A DNA stretch of 40,198 bases, from the NCBI RefSeq assembly GCF_023555005.1, contig NZ_JAMJPJ010000031.1, positions 1-40,198 of the forward strand, read 5' to 3'. The notes beneath the pieces were generated by a model. It was not told the DNA's origin, did no database searches, and worked only from the letters and a program-made list of their open reading frames with translations. Of the stretch, positions 7,678-15,527 are shown in pieces. Source of the stretch: Halomonas llamarensis. GTDB taxonomy: Bacteria > Pseudomonadota > Gammaproteobacteria > Pseudomonadales > Halomonadaceae. Each line of letters opens with the position of its first letter. Positions within the stretch are counted from its first letter, which is position 1. Made by a program: the position numbers and the translations under genes.

Positions 7678-8437
7678 TGTCGTTGACCCCCGCGCCAGCG
7701 CCGCTTCGGGACGCATTTGAAGACTCCACCAGGATGCGATGAGCCAAGGTTTTGAGGCGTGCCCAGATAGCGTCATCTACCTCGATACCTTCTTTTAGCA
7801 TGCGCTCACGGCAGGCCATCAAGGCGGTTTCTGAATGATGAGCCAGCAAGTCGAGATCATGGTCCGCCCCAAGAGACGGCAGCAGCTCCACATGGTTGGC
7901 CATCACCAGCGTGATACCGTCATTGGGTTCGTTCTCTTCTGGCACCTCGCGCACCGAATAGATACGCACTTCCGGGGTGGAATGGCCCGCCCGAAACCCC
8001 ACCACCTGTTCAGTAAGCGGCTCCTGGGCATTACGCCAGAAGGCCGTGATGTTGATACCACGCCCGACCAACCGCGAGAGGTAGCCCATGATTAGCTGAC
8101 GGTTGTGGCAGCGGCGAATCTTAACCACTGAAAAACCACGCGCCCTTGCTTTCGCAAAGCCCAGCTCGGTGGCTAAACTGATACTGCGCAACACGCTCTG
8201 GCCGTGTCCATCCAACACCGCCAAGTCCCCATCCTGGTAAACCACCTTGGGCAACGTGTCAGGGTCCTCTTCCAACAGGAAGTCCAACCCACGATTAAGC
8301 TGATCCACCGCGTTAAACCCATGGCACTGCATCCAAGCCACCATATCAGCGGCATCCGCCGCATCGCCTTCTTCAAAACCAATCCCGGTAAATGCTTTTC
8401 TGCATAGGCCTTGCAGCTCATTAAAGGAGACTTTCAT
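7670..8437 (-). CDS. DUF3726-like protein, catabolic operon member
   Basis: A 255-aa soluble protein without signal peptide or membrane segment. The N-terminus MKVSFNELQGLCRKAFTGIG followed by AADAADMVAWMQCHGFNAVD resembles the DUF3726 family; no function is established that I can name. The ATG at 8437 overlaps the stop of the 595-aa gene (ATGA), so translation is probably coupled, and its own end overlaps the ridA remnant. This tight packing argues that it works with the 595-aa protein, perhaps as two parts of one enzyme. The family assignment comes from pattern memory, not from a search, so it is moderately sure. Confidence 0.6.
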   Translation of the reverse strand: MKVSFNELQGLCRKAFTGIGFEEGDAADAADMVAWMQCHGFNAVDQLNRGLDFLLEEDPDTLPKVVYQDGDLAVLDGHGQSVLRSISLATELGFAKARARGFSVVKIRRCHNRQLIMGYLSRLVGRGINITAFWRNAQEPLTEQVVGFRAGHSTPEVRIYSVREVPEENEPNDGITLVMANHVELLPSLGADHDLDLLAHHSETALMACRERMLKEGIEVDDAIWARLKTLAHRILVESSNASRSGAGAGVNDND

Positions 8438-10221
8438 GATGATATTCCTCCACGAGCAGCTTCATGATGCGGCGACCGCAGGGCAGGCTGCACGCTGCCC
8501 TGCGCGAACTGCGGCTGCAACGGGAAGCTCCAGTCGTCGAAGTGGCTGAGGTCTTCCGGTTCTGCATTAAACTCCTCTACCAACGGAGCCCCCTGAAATA
8601 GAGTGATACGCACCCAGCGGTCCGACTTCGGGTCGAAGCGACTCGCGCCAAAAAACGCCAGCTTGGTGCGAAGTAGGTGCATCGGTTTCATATCCCGATG
8701 CCATAAATTGGCGTGGATATCGCCGTAGGTGGCTTTCACCAACGACTGCACCCGACGAATCACCTCCTTATGGCGAGGCTTCGCGAGCAGAAAATCAACG
8801 ACCTTGGCGCGAGGCATTTCCTCTAGAAACGCACAAATAGCAGCGTGGCTATGCGCCACACGCGGCCCAATGGCAATGGGCATCTCTTTTTCGGCTCCGG
8901 CTTCCTCATGTCGCACACCTAGCCGGGGTTCTTCTTTTTCCGCCGAGCGATACCAGAACCAGTAAGCCCCTTCATGACTTTCATAGTCGTGCGCTAGCGC
9001 CCAGCCGTAGTGGGTCTCGATTAGCTGGCGCAGACGCATCAGCGGCATATCCGGCTCAAGGTCAAGGTTTTCATTGACCCCCATTTGCTCTTCCAAAGGA
9101 TCCACTTGCTCGGGGTAGAGCTCGATCAGCAGCGTATTGATGAGCTCCTGGGCTTCCAGTGACAAGGTTCGCTCACTCCACGCCACCAGCTGTGCCCAGA
9201 GATCATCGTCCAGTGGTACGCTCTCAATCCAGTTCAGTACATCGGGCAGAGCCGCGACCGTGTCAGCGTTGCGCTCGCTTTGTTCGGCGTCTTCTGTCTC
9301 GGTTTCCGCTAAATGCTGCTGGGCACGCCGCGCCAGTGATATCAGTCGCGCACGCTCTTCTTCGCTCGGCACTTGGCGCTGAGCCAGCGCCAATGCGGCT
9401 TCACGCTGGCTCACCCACTGAGCGATTAGCTGCGGATGATGGATCAGGAACGGCGCCATTCCCAGCCCGGTCGAATTACCAATACCCAAATAACGGCGCA
9501 GTTCGGTGGCAAGCTCGCAGGCCGTTTCAGGCGATTGGCAGTGGGCCAAATGCTCCACCTGTTCAATGGAGAAGTGGCGCAGTAGATAAACACCGGCCAT
9601 TTGCGCCGAGAAGGGGCGGCGGAAATCCGGGTTGTCATACAATCGGGCAAAGTCGGCAATACCAAACTTGCCGTTACCATAAACGGCCGTGGTGCGGTAG
9701 AGGTAGCCGACCCGCGTCAGCCACTGCGGGCCCGGCTGTTTGCCGCTAGCAAGCGCTTCCACAAAGTGAGCAAAATTGCGCAAGCTTTTGTTGGCACGGG
9801 AAAGCACCAACACCTGAGAGTGCTGACGCCCGGCTTCCTGAAGCGGCACATTAGCCGCCATCTGCTCCAGCAAACTATCGTCTACATCCCCTTCCACCAA
9901 GCCGAAGGTGACATCCCAGGCTTCGGCAATCACGCGGTCAGAGCGGCTTTCTTCATCTAGCGCCTGGGCAAACATGACCCCGTGGTAGCGGCCATAAGGT
10001 GTTTGCAAGCGATAAACCGCCGTGCCGTATCCATTTTCGTCGAGGTCAAAACGTACCCGGCTTATTTGCCAACGCTGGCGCCCCATCTGGCGCATCAAGG
10101 TGCGGACGAAACTCAGACGGCATGCATGAAGGCTGCCTAAACGCTCCAGCCGCATCACCTCGTCAGCGGGGCGTAGATTCAAAGGCGCTAGCGGTGCCAG
10201 CGCCCAGTCACGATTATTCAT
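8434..10221 (-). CDS. Unrecognised 595-aa protein, operon partner of BCCT carrier and DUF3726-like protein
   Basis: I do not recognise this family. It is a soluble, mildly acidic protein with no signal peptide, no membrane segments and no known nucleotide or metal motif. Ordered segments that look conserved include SRANKSLRNFAHFVEAL (about 165-180), YLYRTTAVYGNGKFGIADF (about 196-214), YLGIGNSTGLGMAPFLIHH (about 265-283) and a C-terminal GDIHANLWHRDMKPMHLLRT with many W, H and R residues. A charged, probably helical stretch (about 300-345) links the halves. The start overlaps the BCCT stop by 8 bases and the end overlaps the DUF3726-like start (ATGA). The context makes it a likely metabolic enzyme for whatever the BCCT carrier imports; that is inference. 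Confidence 0.8.
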   Translation of the reverse strand: MNNRDWALAPLAPLNLRPADEVMRLERLGSLHACRLSFVRTLMRQMGRQRWQISRVRFDLDENGYGTAVYRLQTPYGRYHGVMFAQALDEESRSDRVIAEAWDVTFGLVEGDVDDSLLEQMAANVPLQEAGRQHSQVLVLSRANKSLRNFAHFVEALASGKQPGPQWLTRVGYLYRTTAVYGNGKFGIADFARLYDNPDFRRPFSAQMAGVYLLRHFSIEQVEHLAHCQSPETACELATELRRYLGIGNSTGLGMAPFLIHHPQLIAQWVSQREAALALAQRQVPSEEERARLISLARRAQQHLAETETEDAEQSERNADTVAALPDVLNWIESVPLDDDLWAQLVAWSERTLSLEAQELINTLLIELYPEQVDPLEEQMGVNENLDLEPDMPLMRLRQLIETHYGWALAHDYESHEGAYWFWYRSAEKEEPRLGVRHEEAGAEKEMPIAIGPRVAHSHAAICAFLEEMPRAKVVDFLLAKPRHKEVIRRVQSLVKATYGDIHANLWHRDMKPMHLLRTKLAFFGASRFDPKSDRWVRITLFQGAPLVEEFNAEPEDLSHFDDWSFPLQPQFAQGSVQPALRSPHHEAARGGISS

Positions 10222-11791
10222 GCGTGATCACCTTCTTGCGTATGGTCAACCCTTGCTCGCGCGCCATGGCATAAGCCGCTTGTGGCCCCAACCAAAGCGA
10301 TGGCAACAACACCAAGGAAACCGGAATGGCGGTAATCACGATAAATTGTTGCAATACGCTGATCTGACCGGCGCCCATATAGAGCAAGATGGCCGCCATT
10401 AGCGACATGGTAATCCCCCAGAAAACCCGCACGGCGGTATGCGGCCGATCATGCCCGGTGCATACCACGGCAATGGCATAGCTCATGGAGTCACCCGTCG
10501 TGGCCACAAAGATGGTCGTCAGTAGCAAAATCGCTAAGGCCATTAGCATGCCACCCGGCAGTGCCTGCGCAACGGTGAGCGTTGCCACGTCAAACTGGAA
10601 GTTATTGAGCGCATCGGCCAGGTCGATGACACCGGTCAATTGGTAATGAATACCGGCACCACCCAACAGCGTAAACCAGACGGTGGTGGCAATCGGTGCC
10701 ATCACCGCCACCGCCAGAATCATCTGGCGAATGGTGCGGCCACGCGAGATGCGCGCGACAAAAATCGCCATCAATGGACCGTAACCGATGAACCAGGCAA
10801 AGAAGAACACCGTCCACCACTGCATCCACCAACCCGGCGCGGTCTCAGACGTCATGGTCGCCATGGCGAAAAACGAGCTGAGGTACTCGCCAAAACCTTG
10901 CAAATAGGCGTTGGTGAGAAATAGCGTAGGGCCAAAGATAAAAATTACCGCCGCGATCGCCAACGCTAGAAACACGTTGAGGCGACTGAGTAGCTGAATA
11001 CCGCGATGAATGCCGGTGGCCGCCGAGGTCACATAAAGTGCGCCGAGGACCACCAAAATAACCAGCTGAGTGGTATAGCCCGCGCTAAGACCAAACAGCT
11101 CATGCAGGCCAAAACTCACCTGGGTGGCGAGAAAGCCAATGGGGCCAACCGTGCCCGCCACTACCGCAATCACACAGCAAGCATCCACAACGCCACCCAC
11201 CCAACTGCGCATTAAGCGCTCGCCCAGCACCGGGTAAAGCAACGTGCGCGGCTGTAGCGGTAAGCCACGATCATAGTGCCAGTAAGCCAACACGATAGCG
11301 GTGAGCGAGCCAAGTACCGCCCAAGCCAAAAACCCCCAGTGCATAAACGACTGCGCCAGCGCCCCGGCAATGGCTTCTACCGTGCCCGCTTCAGTATCAA
11401 AGGCGGGCGGCGTAACGACAAAGTGGTACACCGGCTCGCCCGCCGCGAAAAACACACCTCCCCCAGCCAGCAGGGTACACATAATGATAGAAAGCCATTT
11501 AAAAGTACTCAGCTCCGGCGACTCCAACCCGCCAACTTTGGCGCTGGCCGCTGGTGAGATCGCCAAGCCAATGGCGATAAAGAACGTTAGCAGCAGAAAA
11601 AGCTGGAAATAGGAACCAAGCACCGCCGCCGTCCAGGCGAACCCGACAGAAATCGCACCTTCGACGCCCTCTATGTTGATCAACGAGAGCAGCACAAAAA
11701 GAAGAACAAAACCGCCGCTGAGCCCGAGCACAACAAGGTCACCGAACTTACCAAGCCCTGTAGGAGAGCCTTTATCTTTGTTTGAGTCCAT
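10214..11791 (-). CDS. BCCT-family betaine/carnitine/choline-type transporter
   Basis: A 525-aa inner-membrane protein with about 12 hydrophobic helices. It has the BCCT signature segment WWTVFFFAWFIGYGPLMAIF followed by VARISRGRTIRQM, and a GEPVYHF stretch typical of the family. BCCT carriers import quaternary ammonium or similar compatible solutes with Na+ or H+. The long C-terminal osmosensory tail of BetT/BetP-like members is absent, which fits a nutrient-uptake rather than an osmoregulatory role (inference). The start ATG has GAGG upstream. It lies in the middle of a leftward operon with an aldehyde dehydrogenase, a dipeptidase-like protein and two uncharacterised proteins, so its substrate is probably degraded by their products. 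The exact substrate is unknown. Confidence 0.9.
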   Translation of the reverse strand: MDSNKDKGSPTGLGKFGDLVVLGLSGGFVLLFVLLSLINIEGVEGAISVGFAWTAAVLGSYFQLFLLLTFFIAIGLAISPAASAKVGGLESPELSTFKWLSIIMCTLLAGGGVFFAAGEPVYHFVVTPPAFDTEAGTVEAIAGALAQSFMHWGFLAWAVLGSLTAIVLAYWHYDRGLPLQPRTLLYPVLGERLMRSWVGGVVDACCVIAVVAGTVGPIGFLATQVSFGLHELFGLSAGYTTQLVILVVLGALYVTSAATGIHRGIQLLSRLNVFLALAIAAVIFIFGPTLFLTNAYLQGFGEYLSSFFAMATMTSETAPGWWMQWWTVFFFAWFIGYGPLMAIFVARISRGRTIRQMILAVAVMAPIATTVWFTLLGGAGIHYQLTGVIDLADALNNFQFDVATLTVAQALPGGMLMALAILLLTTIFVATTGDSMSYAIAVVCTGHDRPHTAVRVFWGITMSLMAAILLYMGAGQISVLQQFIVITAIPVSLVLLPSLWLGPQAAYAMAREQGLTIRKKVITHE

Positions 11792-11864
11792 GGGGAAACC
11801 TCATTATTGATTATTGTTGGTCATGAATGGCGCGTAAAAATGAGTGGCGTGTCAAAAGAGAGGG

Positions 11865-12854
11865 TTACGCCATGGGAACGGTCGTTCGCGCTAACAGTTC
11901 GACCCAGTTACGCCCCATAATGCGCGCGATCTCTTCATCGTCGAACCCTTTGGCGCGCAGCCCGCGGGTCAGATTGGGAAAGTCACGGCTATCGCGCAGC
12001 CAGGAAAGCGGCTGAGGCCAACCGGCGTTACGGGCACTGCCCTCGCCATAATCCATCTCTTTCGTCCAGCGGCCGTTGCGCATCCACTCCAGCACTGTGG
12101 TCGGTTGGTTCTGGCACAGATCGGTGCCCAGGCCAACATGCTCGATACCCATCATGTCCACCGTGCGGGCAATCATGTCGCAATAGTCTTCCAGCGTGCA
12201 GTCAGGGCCGTTTTTGAGGTGAAAAGGGTAAGCCGAAAAACCCAGTAGACCGTCATTTTCCGCAATCGCCTTGAGCACCTTGTCAGACTTATTGCGCTTG
12301 GCGTCGTGGAAAAAAATCGGGTTGGCGTGGGAGATGATCACCGGACGCTCGGAAATCTCGATAGCCTCCAGCGTCGAGCGTTCGCTGCTGTGGGACATAT
12401 CGATGACCATGCCGACCCGGTTCATCTCGCGAATCACCTGGCGACCAAAGCGGGTAATCCCGCTGTCTTCGCTTTCGTAACACCCACACGCCAACAGGCT
12501 TTGGTTGTTATAGGTCAGCTGCATGATCAGAAGGCCCAGCTGTCGCAGCACAGCCACCATGTCGATATCGTCTTCAATCGGCGAGCAGTTCTGGGCACCG
12601 AAGAAGATACCCACCTTGCCTTCCTGCTGAGCAAGCAAGATGTCACTCGGTGCCTGTACCGGCATAATTAGGTCATGATGGGCTTCAAAGCGGCGATTCC
12701 ATTCGCCGATACGTGTAAGCGTTTCACGCAGCGTCTCGTGGTACACCAATGTGGCATGGACGGCATCCACGCCGCCCTCACGCATTTGCTCAAAGATCTC
12801 CCGGGACCAATTGGAATATTGCAGCCCATCAACGGTTAGCATCTGCTTGGACAT
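11865..12854 (-). CDS. Membrane-dipeptidase-family (renal dipeptidase-like) protein with altered metal site
   Basis: A 329-aa cytoplasmic member of the peptidase M19 fold. It retains the histidines of DMSHSS and ISHANP and the aspartate of VGLGTDLCQN. The usual N-terminal DGHxD metal motif is replaced by VDGLQYSNWS, and the glutamate expected in the next strand appears as Q in FFGAQNCSP. The same kind of replacement is seen in the dipeptidase-like protein of the Pseudomonas dimethylglycine (dgcAB) locus, as I recall it. There is no signal peptide, so the periplasmic peptidase role is unlikely. It starts at ATG 12854 behind AAGGAG, which overlaps the aldehyde dehydrogenase stop. A hydrolytic or demethylation-related step on an imported amine is the inference. 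Confidence 0.82.
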   Translation of the reverse strand: MSKQMLTVDGLQYSNWSREIFEQMREGGVDAVHATLVYHETLRETLTRIGEWNRRFEAHHDLIMPVQAPSDILLAQQEGKVGIFFGAQNCSPIEDDIDMVAVLRQLGLLIMQLTYNNQSLLACGCYESEDSGITRFGRQVIREMNRVGMVIDMSHSSERSTLEAIEISERPVIISHANPIFFHDAKRNKSDKVLKAIAENDGLLGFSAYPFHLKNGPDCTLEDYCDMIARTVDMMGIEHVGLGTDLCQNQPTTVLEWMRNGRWTKEMDYGEGSARNAGWPQPLSWLRDSRDFPNLTRGLRAKGFDDEEIARIMGRNWVELLARTTVPMA

Positions 12855-12864
12855 GCGCGGCTCC

Positions 12865-14304
12865 TTACGCTTTGACGTAGCAAGTTTTCACCACGGTATA
12901 GAACTCACGCGCATAGCGCCCTTGTTCACGCGGACCGAAGCTAGAGTTCTTGCGGCCACCAAACGGCACGTGATAATCGGTGCCAGCGGTGGCTAGGTTG
13001 ACCATCACACAGCCCGTTTCGGCCTCGGCCTTAAAGCGGGTGGCCAATGCCAAAGAATTGGTGATGATGCCGGCTGTCAGGCCAAACTGAGTCGCGTTGA
13101 GGGTGGCAATCGCCTCGTCCATATCCGCCACCTTGATAACGCAGGCAATGGGGCCGAAGACTTCTTCCCGGTTGATGGCCATATCATTGGTGGTCTCGGT
13201 GAACAGCGTCGGCGTCATGAAATAGCCTTCACTCGCGCAGGTTACCCGCTCGCCGCCGAAGACCAGCTTGCCACCGTCGATCTTGCCGCGCTCAATCCAG
13301 GCCAGGTTGGATTCAAGTTGGCGGGCATCGGCGACCGGGCCAATTTGTACGCCCTCTTCCAGCGCAGGGCCAACCTTGGCGTTTGCCAGCCGCGCGGTCA
13401 GCTTGTCGACAAAGGCGTCGTGGACAGCCTGATGGACAATCAGTCGCGAAGACGCGGTGCATTTCTGTCCGGTACCGGAATACGCGCCATTGAAAGCGGC
13501 TTCCACGGCCAAATCGAGATCCGCGTCTTCGGCGATAATCAGCGCGTTCTTGGAGCCCATCTCAAGCTGACACTTAACCAGATTACCCGCAGTAGCTGCG
13601 GCAACACGGCGCCCGACTTCCAGCGAGCCGGTAAACGACAGCGCATTGATGACCGGGCTTATGATCAACGCTTCACCAACACGGCCGCCACTGCCCATCA
13701 GCAGGTTGAAAGTACCCGCCGGCAACGCCTGGCGACTAATGATCTCAGACAACGCCCAAGCGCTGGCAGGCACTAAATTAGCGGGTTTGAAAATCACGGC
13801 ATTGCCAAAAGCAAGCGCTGGCGCAATCTTCCATACCGCCGTTGCCATCGGGAAGTTCCACGGGCTGATAATACCGACGACACCCACCGGCTCGCGGCGA
13901 GTCTCCACTTCAACACCTGGGCGTACCGAATCCACCCGCTCATCGATCTGACGCAACACTTCAGCGGCGTAATAGTGGAAAAATTGTGCCGAGCGGCCCA
14001 CCTCGCCCATGCCTTCCGCCAACGGTTTACCCTCTTCCCGTGATAACAAGCGACCGAGTTCGTCTTTGCGTGCCATCAACTCATCGCCAATGGCCATTAA
14101 CACGCTATAGCGCTGTTCTAAGCCACTTTTGGCCCAGGCTTGCTGGCCCACACGTGCCGCGTTAATGGCGCTTTCAACCTGCGCCGCGCTGGCCTGAGCG
14201 TAGTCGCCGATTACATCGGAAAGGTCGGAAGGGTTCGTATTGGTGATTTGGCTTTCACCGTCAACCCATTGGCCGTTGATATAGAGCGAGTGTAGCGATG
14301 ACAT
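12865..14304 (-). CDS. NAD(P)-dependent aldehyde dehydrogenase, ketoglutarate-semialdehyde/succinate-semialdehyde type
   Basis: A 479-aa aldehyde dehydrogenase starting at ATG 14304, chosen over an upstream in-frame start because AAAGGAGG (14310-14317) precedes it closely. It has PWNFPMATAVWKIAPALAFG, the glutamate in LEMGSKN and the catalytic cysteine in TGQKCTASSR. The segment VIFKPANLVPASAWALSEII and the region around the catalytic residues resemble the 2-oxoglutarate-semialdehyde dehydrogenase subgroup, but family-level substrate calls are unreliable. It is the first gene of the leftward operon and faces a divergent LysR gene across 107 bases. The likely job is to oxidise a semialdehyde released during breakdown of the BCCT substrate. 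Confidence 0.88.
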   Translation of the reverse strand: MSSLHSLYINGQWVDGESQITNTNPSDLSDVIGDYAQASAAQVESAINAARVGQQAWAKSGLEQRYSVLMAIGDELMARKDELGRLLSREEGKPLAEGMGEVGRSAQFFHYYAAEVLRQIDERVDSVRPGVEVETRREPVGVVGIISPWNFPMATAVWKIAPALAFGNAVIFKPANLVPASAWALSEIISRQALPAGTFNLLMGSGGRVGEALIISPVINALSFTGSLEVGRRVAAATAGNLVKCQLEMGSKNALIIAEDADLDLAVEAAFNGAYSGTGQKCTASSRLIVHQAVHDAFVDKLTARLANAKVGPALEEGVQIGPVADARQLESNLAWIERGKIDGGKLVFGGERVTCASEGYFMTPTLFTETTNDMAINREEVFGPIACVIKVADMDEAIATLNATQFGLTAGIITNSLALATRFKAEAETGCVMVNLATAGTDYHVPFGGRKNSSFGPREQGRYAREFYTVVKTCYVKA

Positions 14305-14411
14305 AATGACCTCCTTTGCCGTTATTGACGACATGCTAGGGGAGGTACGAAGATAAGGATAATCAATAATTCAGATAATATGATCAGAAAAAATTACCAC
14401 ATGAGCTAAGC
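14305..14411. promoter_or_regulatory. Divergent promoter region between the catabolic operon and its LysR regulator
   Basis: This is the only spacer between the divergent genes, so it must hold both promoters and the LysR sites. The AT-rich core at 14352-14400 contains overlapping ATAAT/GATAAT elements (for example ATAATTCAGATAAT) compatible with a T-N11-A LysR motif. No single site stands out. Confidence 0.4.
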
Positions 14412-15305
14412 ATGCTACCTGACCTGAAATTAGCACCGTTGCGCTACATATTGGCTATCATTGATGAAGGCGGCTTTCACGCGGCGGCGAAGCAGTTACA
14501 CCGTAGCCAGCCCGCTATTTCGATGGCGGTGCGGGATTTAGAAGAGCGCCTTGGCCAGCCACTTTTCGAAAAAGGCAACGGCAAAGCGTTGCTGACGCCG
14601 TTCGGCCACTGGTGCGAACCGCGCTTTCGTGAACTGGTGGCACATCACGACCGCGTGTGCCGTGATGCGATGGCCATGACCCGCCAGCAACGAGGTCGCG
14701 TGGATATTGCTGCGGTACCATCGGTTGCCAGCCGCCTGATGCCTACGCTATTGGCTGGCTTTTTGGCCTCTTATCCCGGCATCGATATCAGCCTTCAAGA
14801 CGGCCACTCCGAACGGGTCAACGAGATGGTACTCAAAGGCGAAGTTGAGTTGGGTATTACCAGTCTATGGCTACCCGATGACACACTGAGCTTTACGGCC
14901 CTTTTGCATGATGATATGGGGATCGTATGCCGCGATGACCATCCACTCGCCAAGAAAGACACGCTGCATTGGCATGAATTAAAGCCTTACTCATTGATTT
15001 GCAACGGTACTTCGCGACTTTTAGAAGGGTCTCAGGCGGCGGAGCTGCTCACGCACAGCATGCTTTACATCTCTAACATGATTTCCCTCACCGCCATGCT
15101 AGAAGCCGGCGTGGGGATCACCACGCTGCCTCGTTTGGCGTTTCCGGAAGAGCATAGACGCCTATGTTTTATACCGCTCACGACCCCCTATCTGGAGCGC
15201 CGTATCGGCCTTCTTAAACGCGCTGAGCAAAGCCTCTCGCCAGCGGCAGAAGCAATGTGGGCATACTTACTTCGACAGCTAAGTGAAAGAGATACTGGCG
15301 CCTAG
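14412..15305 (+). CDS. LysR-family transcriptional regulator of the adjacent operon
   Basis: A 297-aa protein with an N-terminal winged helix-turn-helix (residues about 8-66, with AAKQLHRSQPAISMAVRDLE) and a LysR substrate-binding domain (about 90-295; VDIAAVPSVASRLMPTLLAG opens it). Length is typical of the family. It is divergent from the aldehyde dehydrogenase gene, the classical arrangement for a LysR activator of the neighbouring operon. The inducer is probably the substrate or an intermediate of that pathway (inference). The ribosome site upstream is weak. Confidence 0.9.
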   Translation: MLPDLKLAPLRYILAIIDEGGFHAAAKQLHRSQPAISMAVRDLEERLGQPLFEKGNGKALLTPFGHWCEPRFRELVAHHDRVCRDAMAMTRQQRGRVDIAAVPSVASRLMPTLLAGFLASYPGIDISLQDGHSERVNEMVLKGEVELGITSLWLPDDTLSFTALLHDDMGIVCRDDHPLAKKDTLHWHELKPYSLICNGTSRLLEGSQAAELLTHSMLYISNMISLTAMLEAGVGITTLPRLAFPEEHRRLCFIPLTTPYLERRIGLLKRAEQSLSPAAEAMWAYLLRQLSERDTGA

Positions 15306-15413
15306 AATCTCACTCCGGCCTGGAAACGCCGCACGTAAAAACACATATCTGCATGCAGTACCTGATTTTATTTCACTACAAGCTTCATCAACCTTCACTC
15401 GCTTAGGCACACC

Positions 15414-15447
15414 CAATAAAAAACCCCGCCCTTTCGAGGCGAGGTTT
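15414..15447 (-). terminator. Rho-independent terminator of the exaC-type gene
   Basis: Read leftward, AACCTCGCC pairs with GGCGGGGTT (one G-T pair) around a 7-base loop and is followed by TTTTTTATT. It lies about 80 bases after the stop of the aldehyde dehydrogenase at 15528. It may also limit read-through from the converging LysR gene. Confidence 0.85.
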
Positions 15448-15527
15448 GTACGTGGAAATACCCACAAACCGTATACGTTTAGTTTAGTTTAGGCCTGAGC
15501 GGGTCAAATGGCTTAAAGAAATTGCCC

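Noticed and set aside
7678..7776. Upstream extension of the RidA-like fragment
   Set aside because: It lies inside the DUF3726-like gene and shows no RidA similarity before the ATG at 7677.
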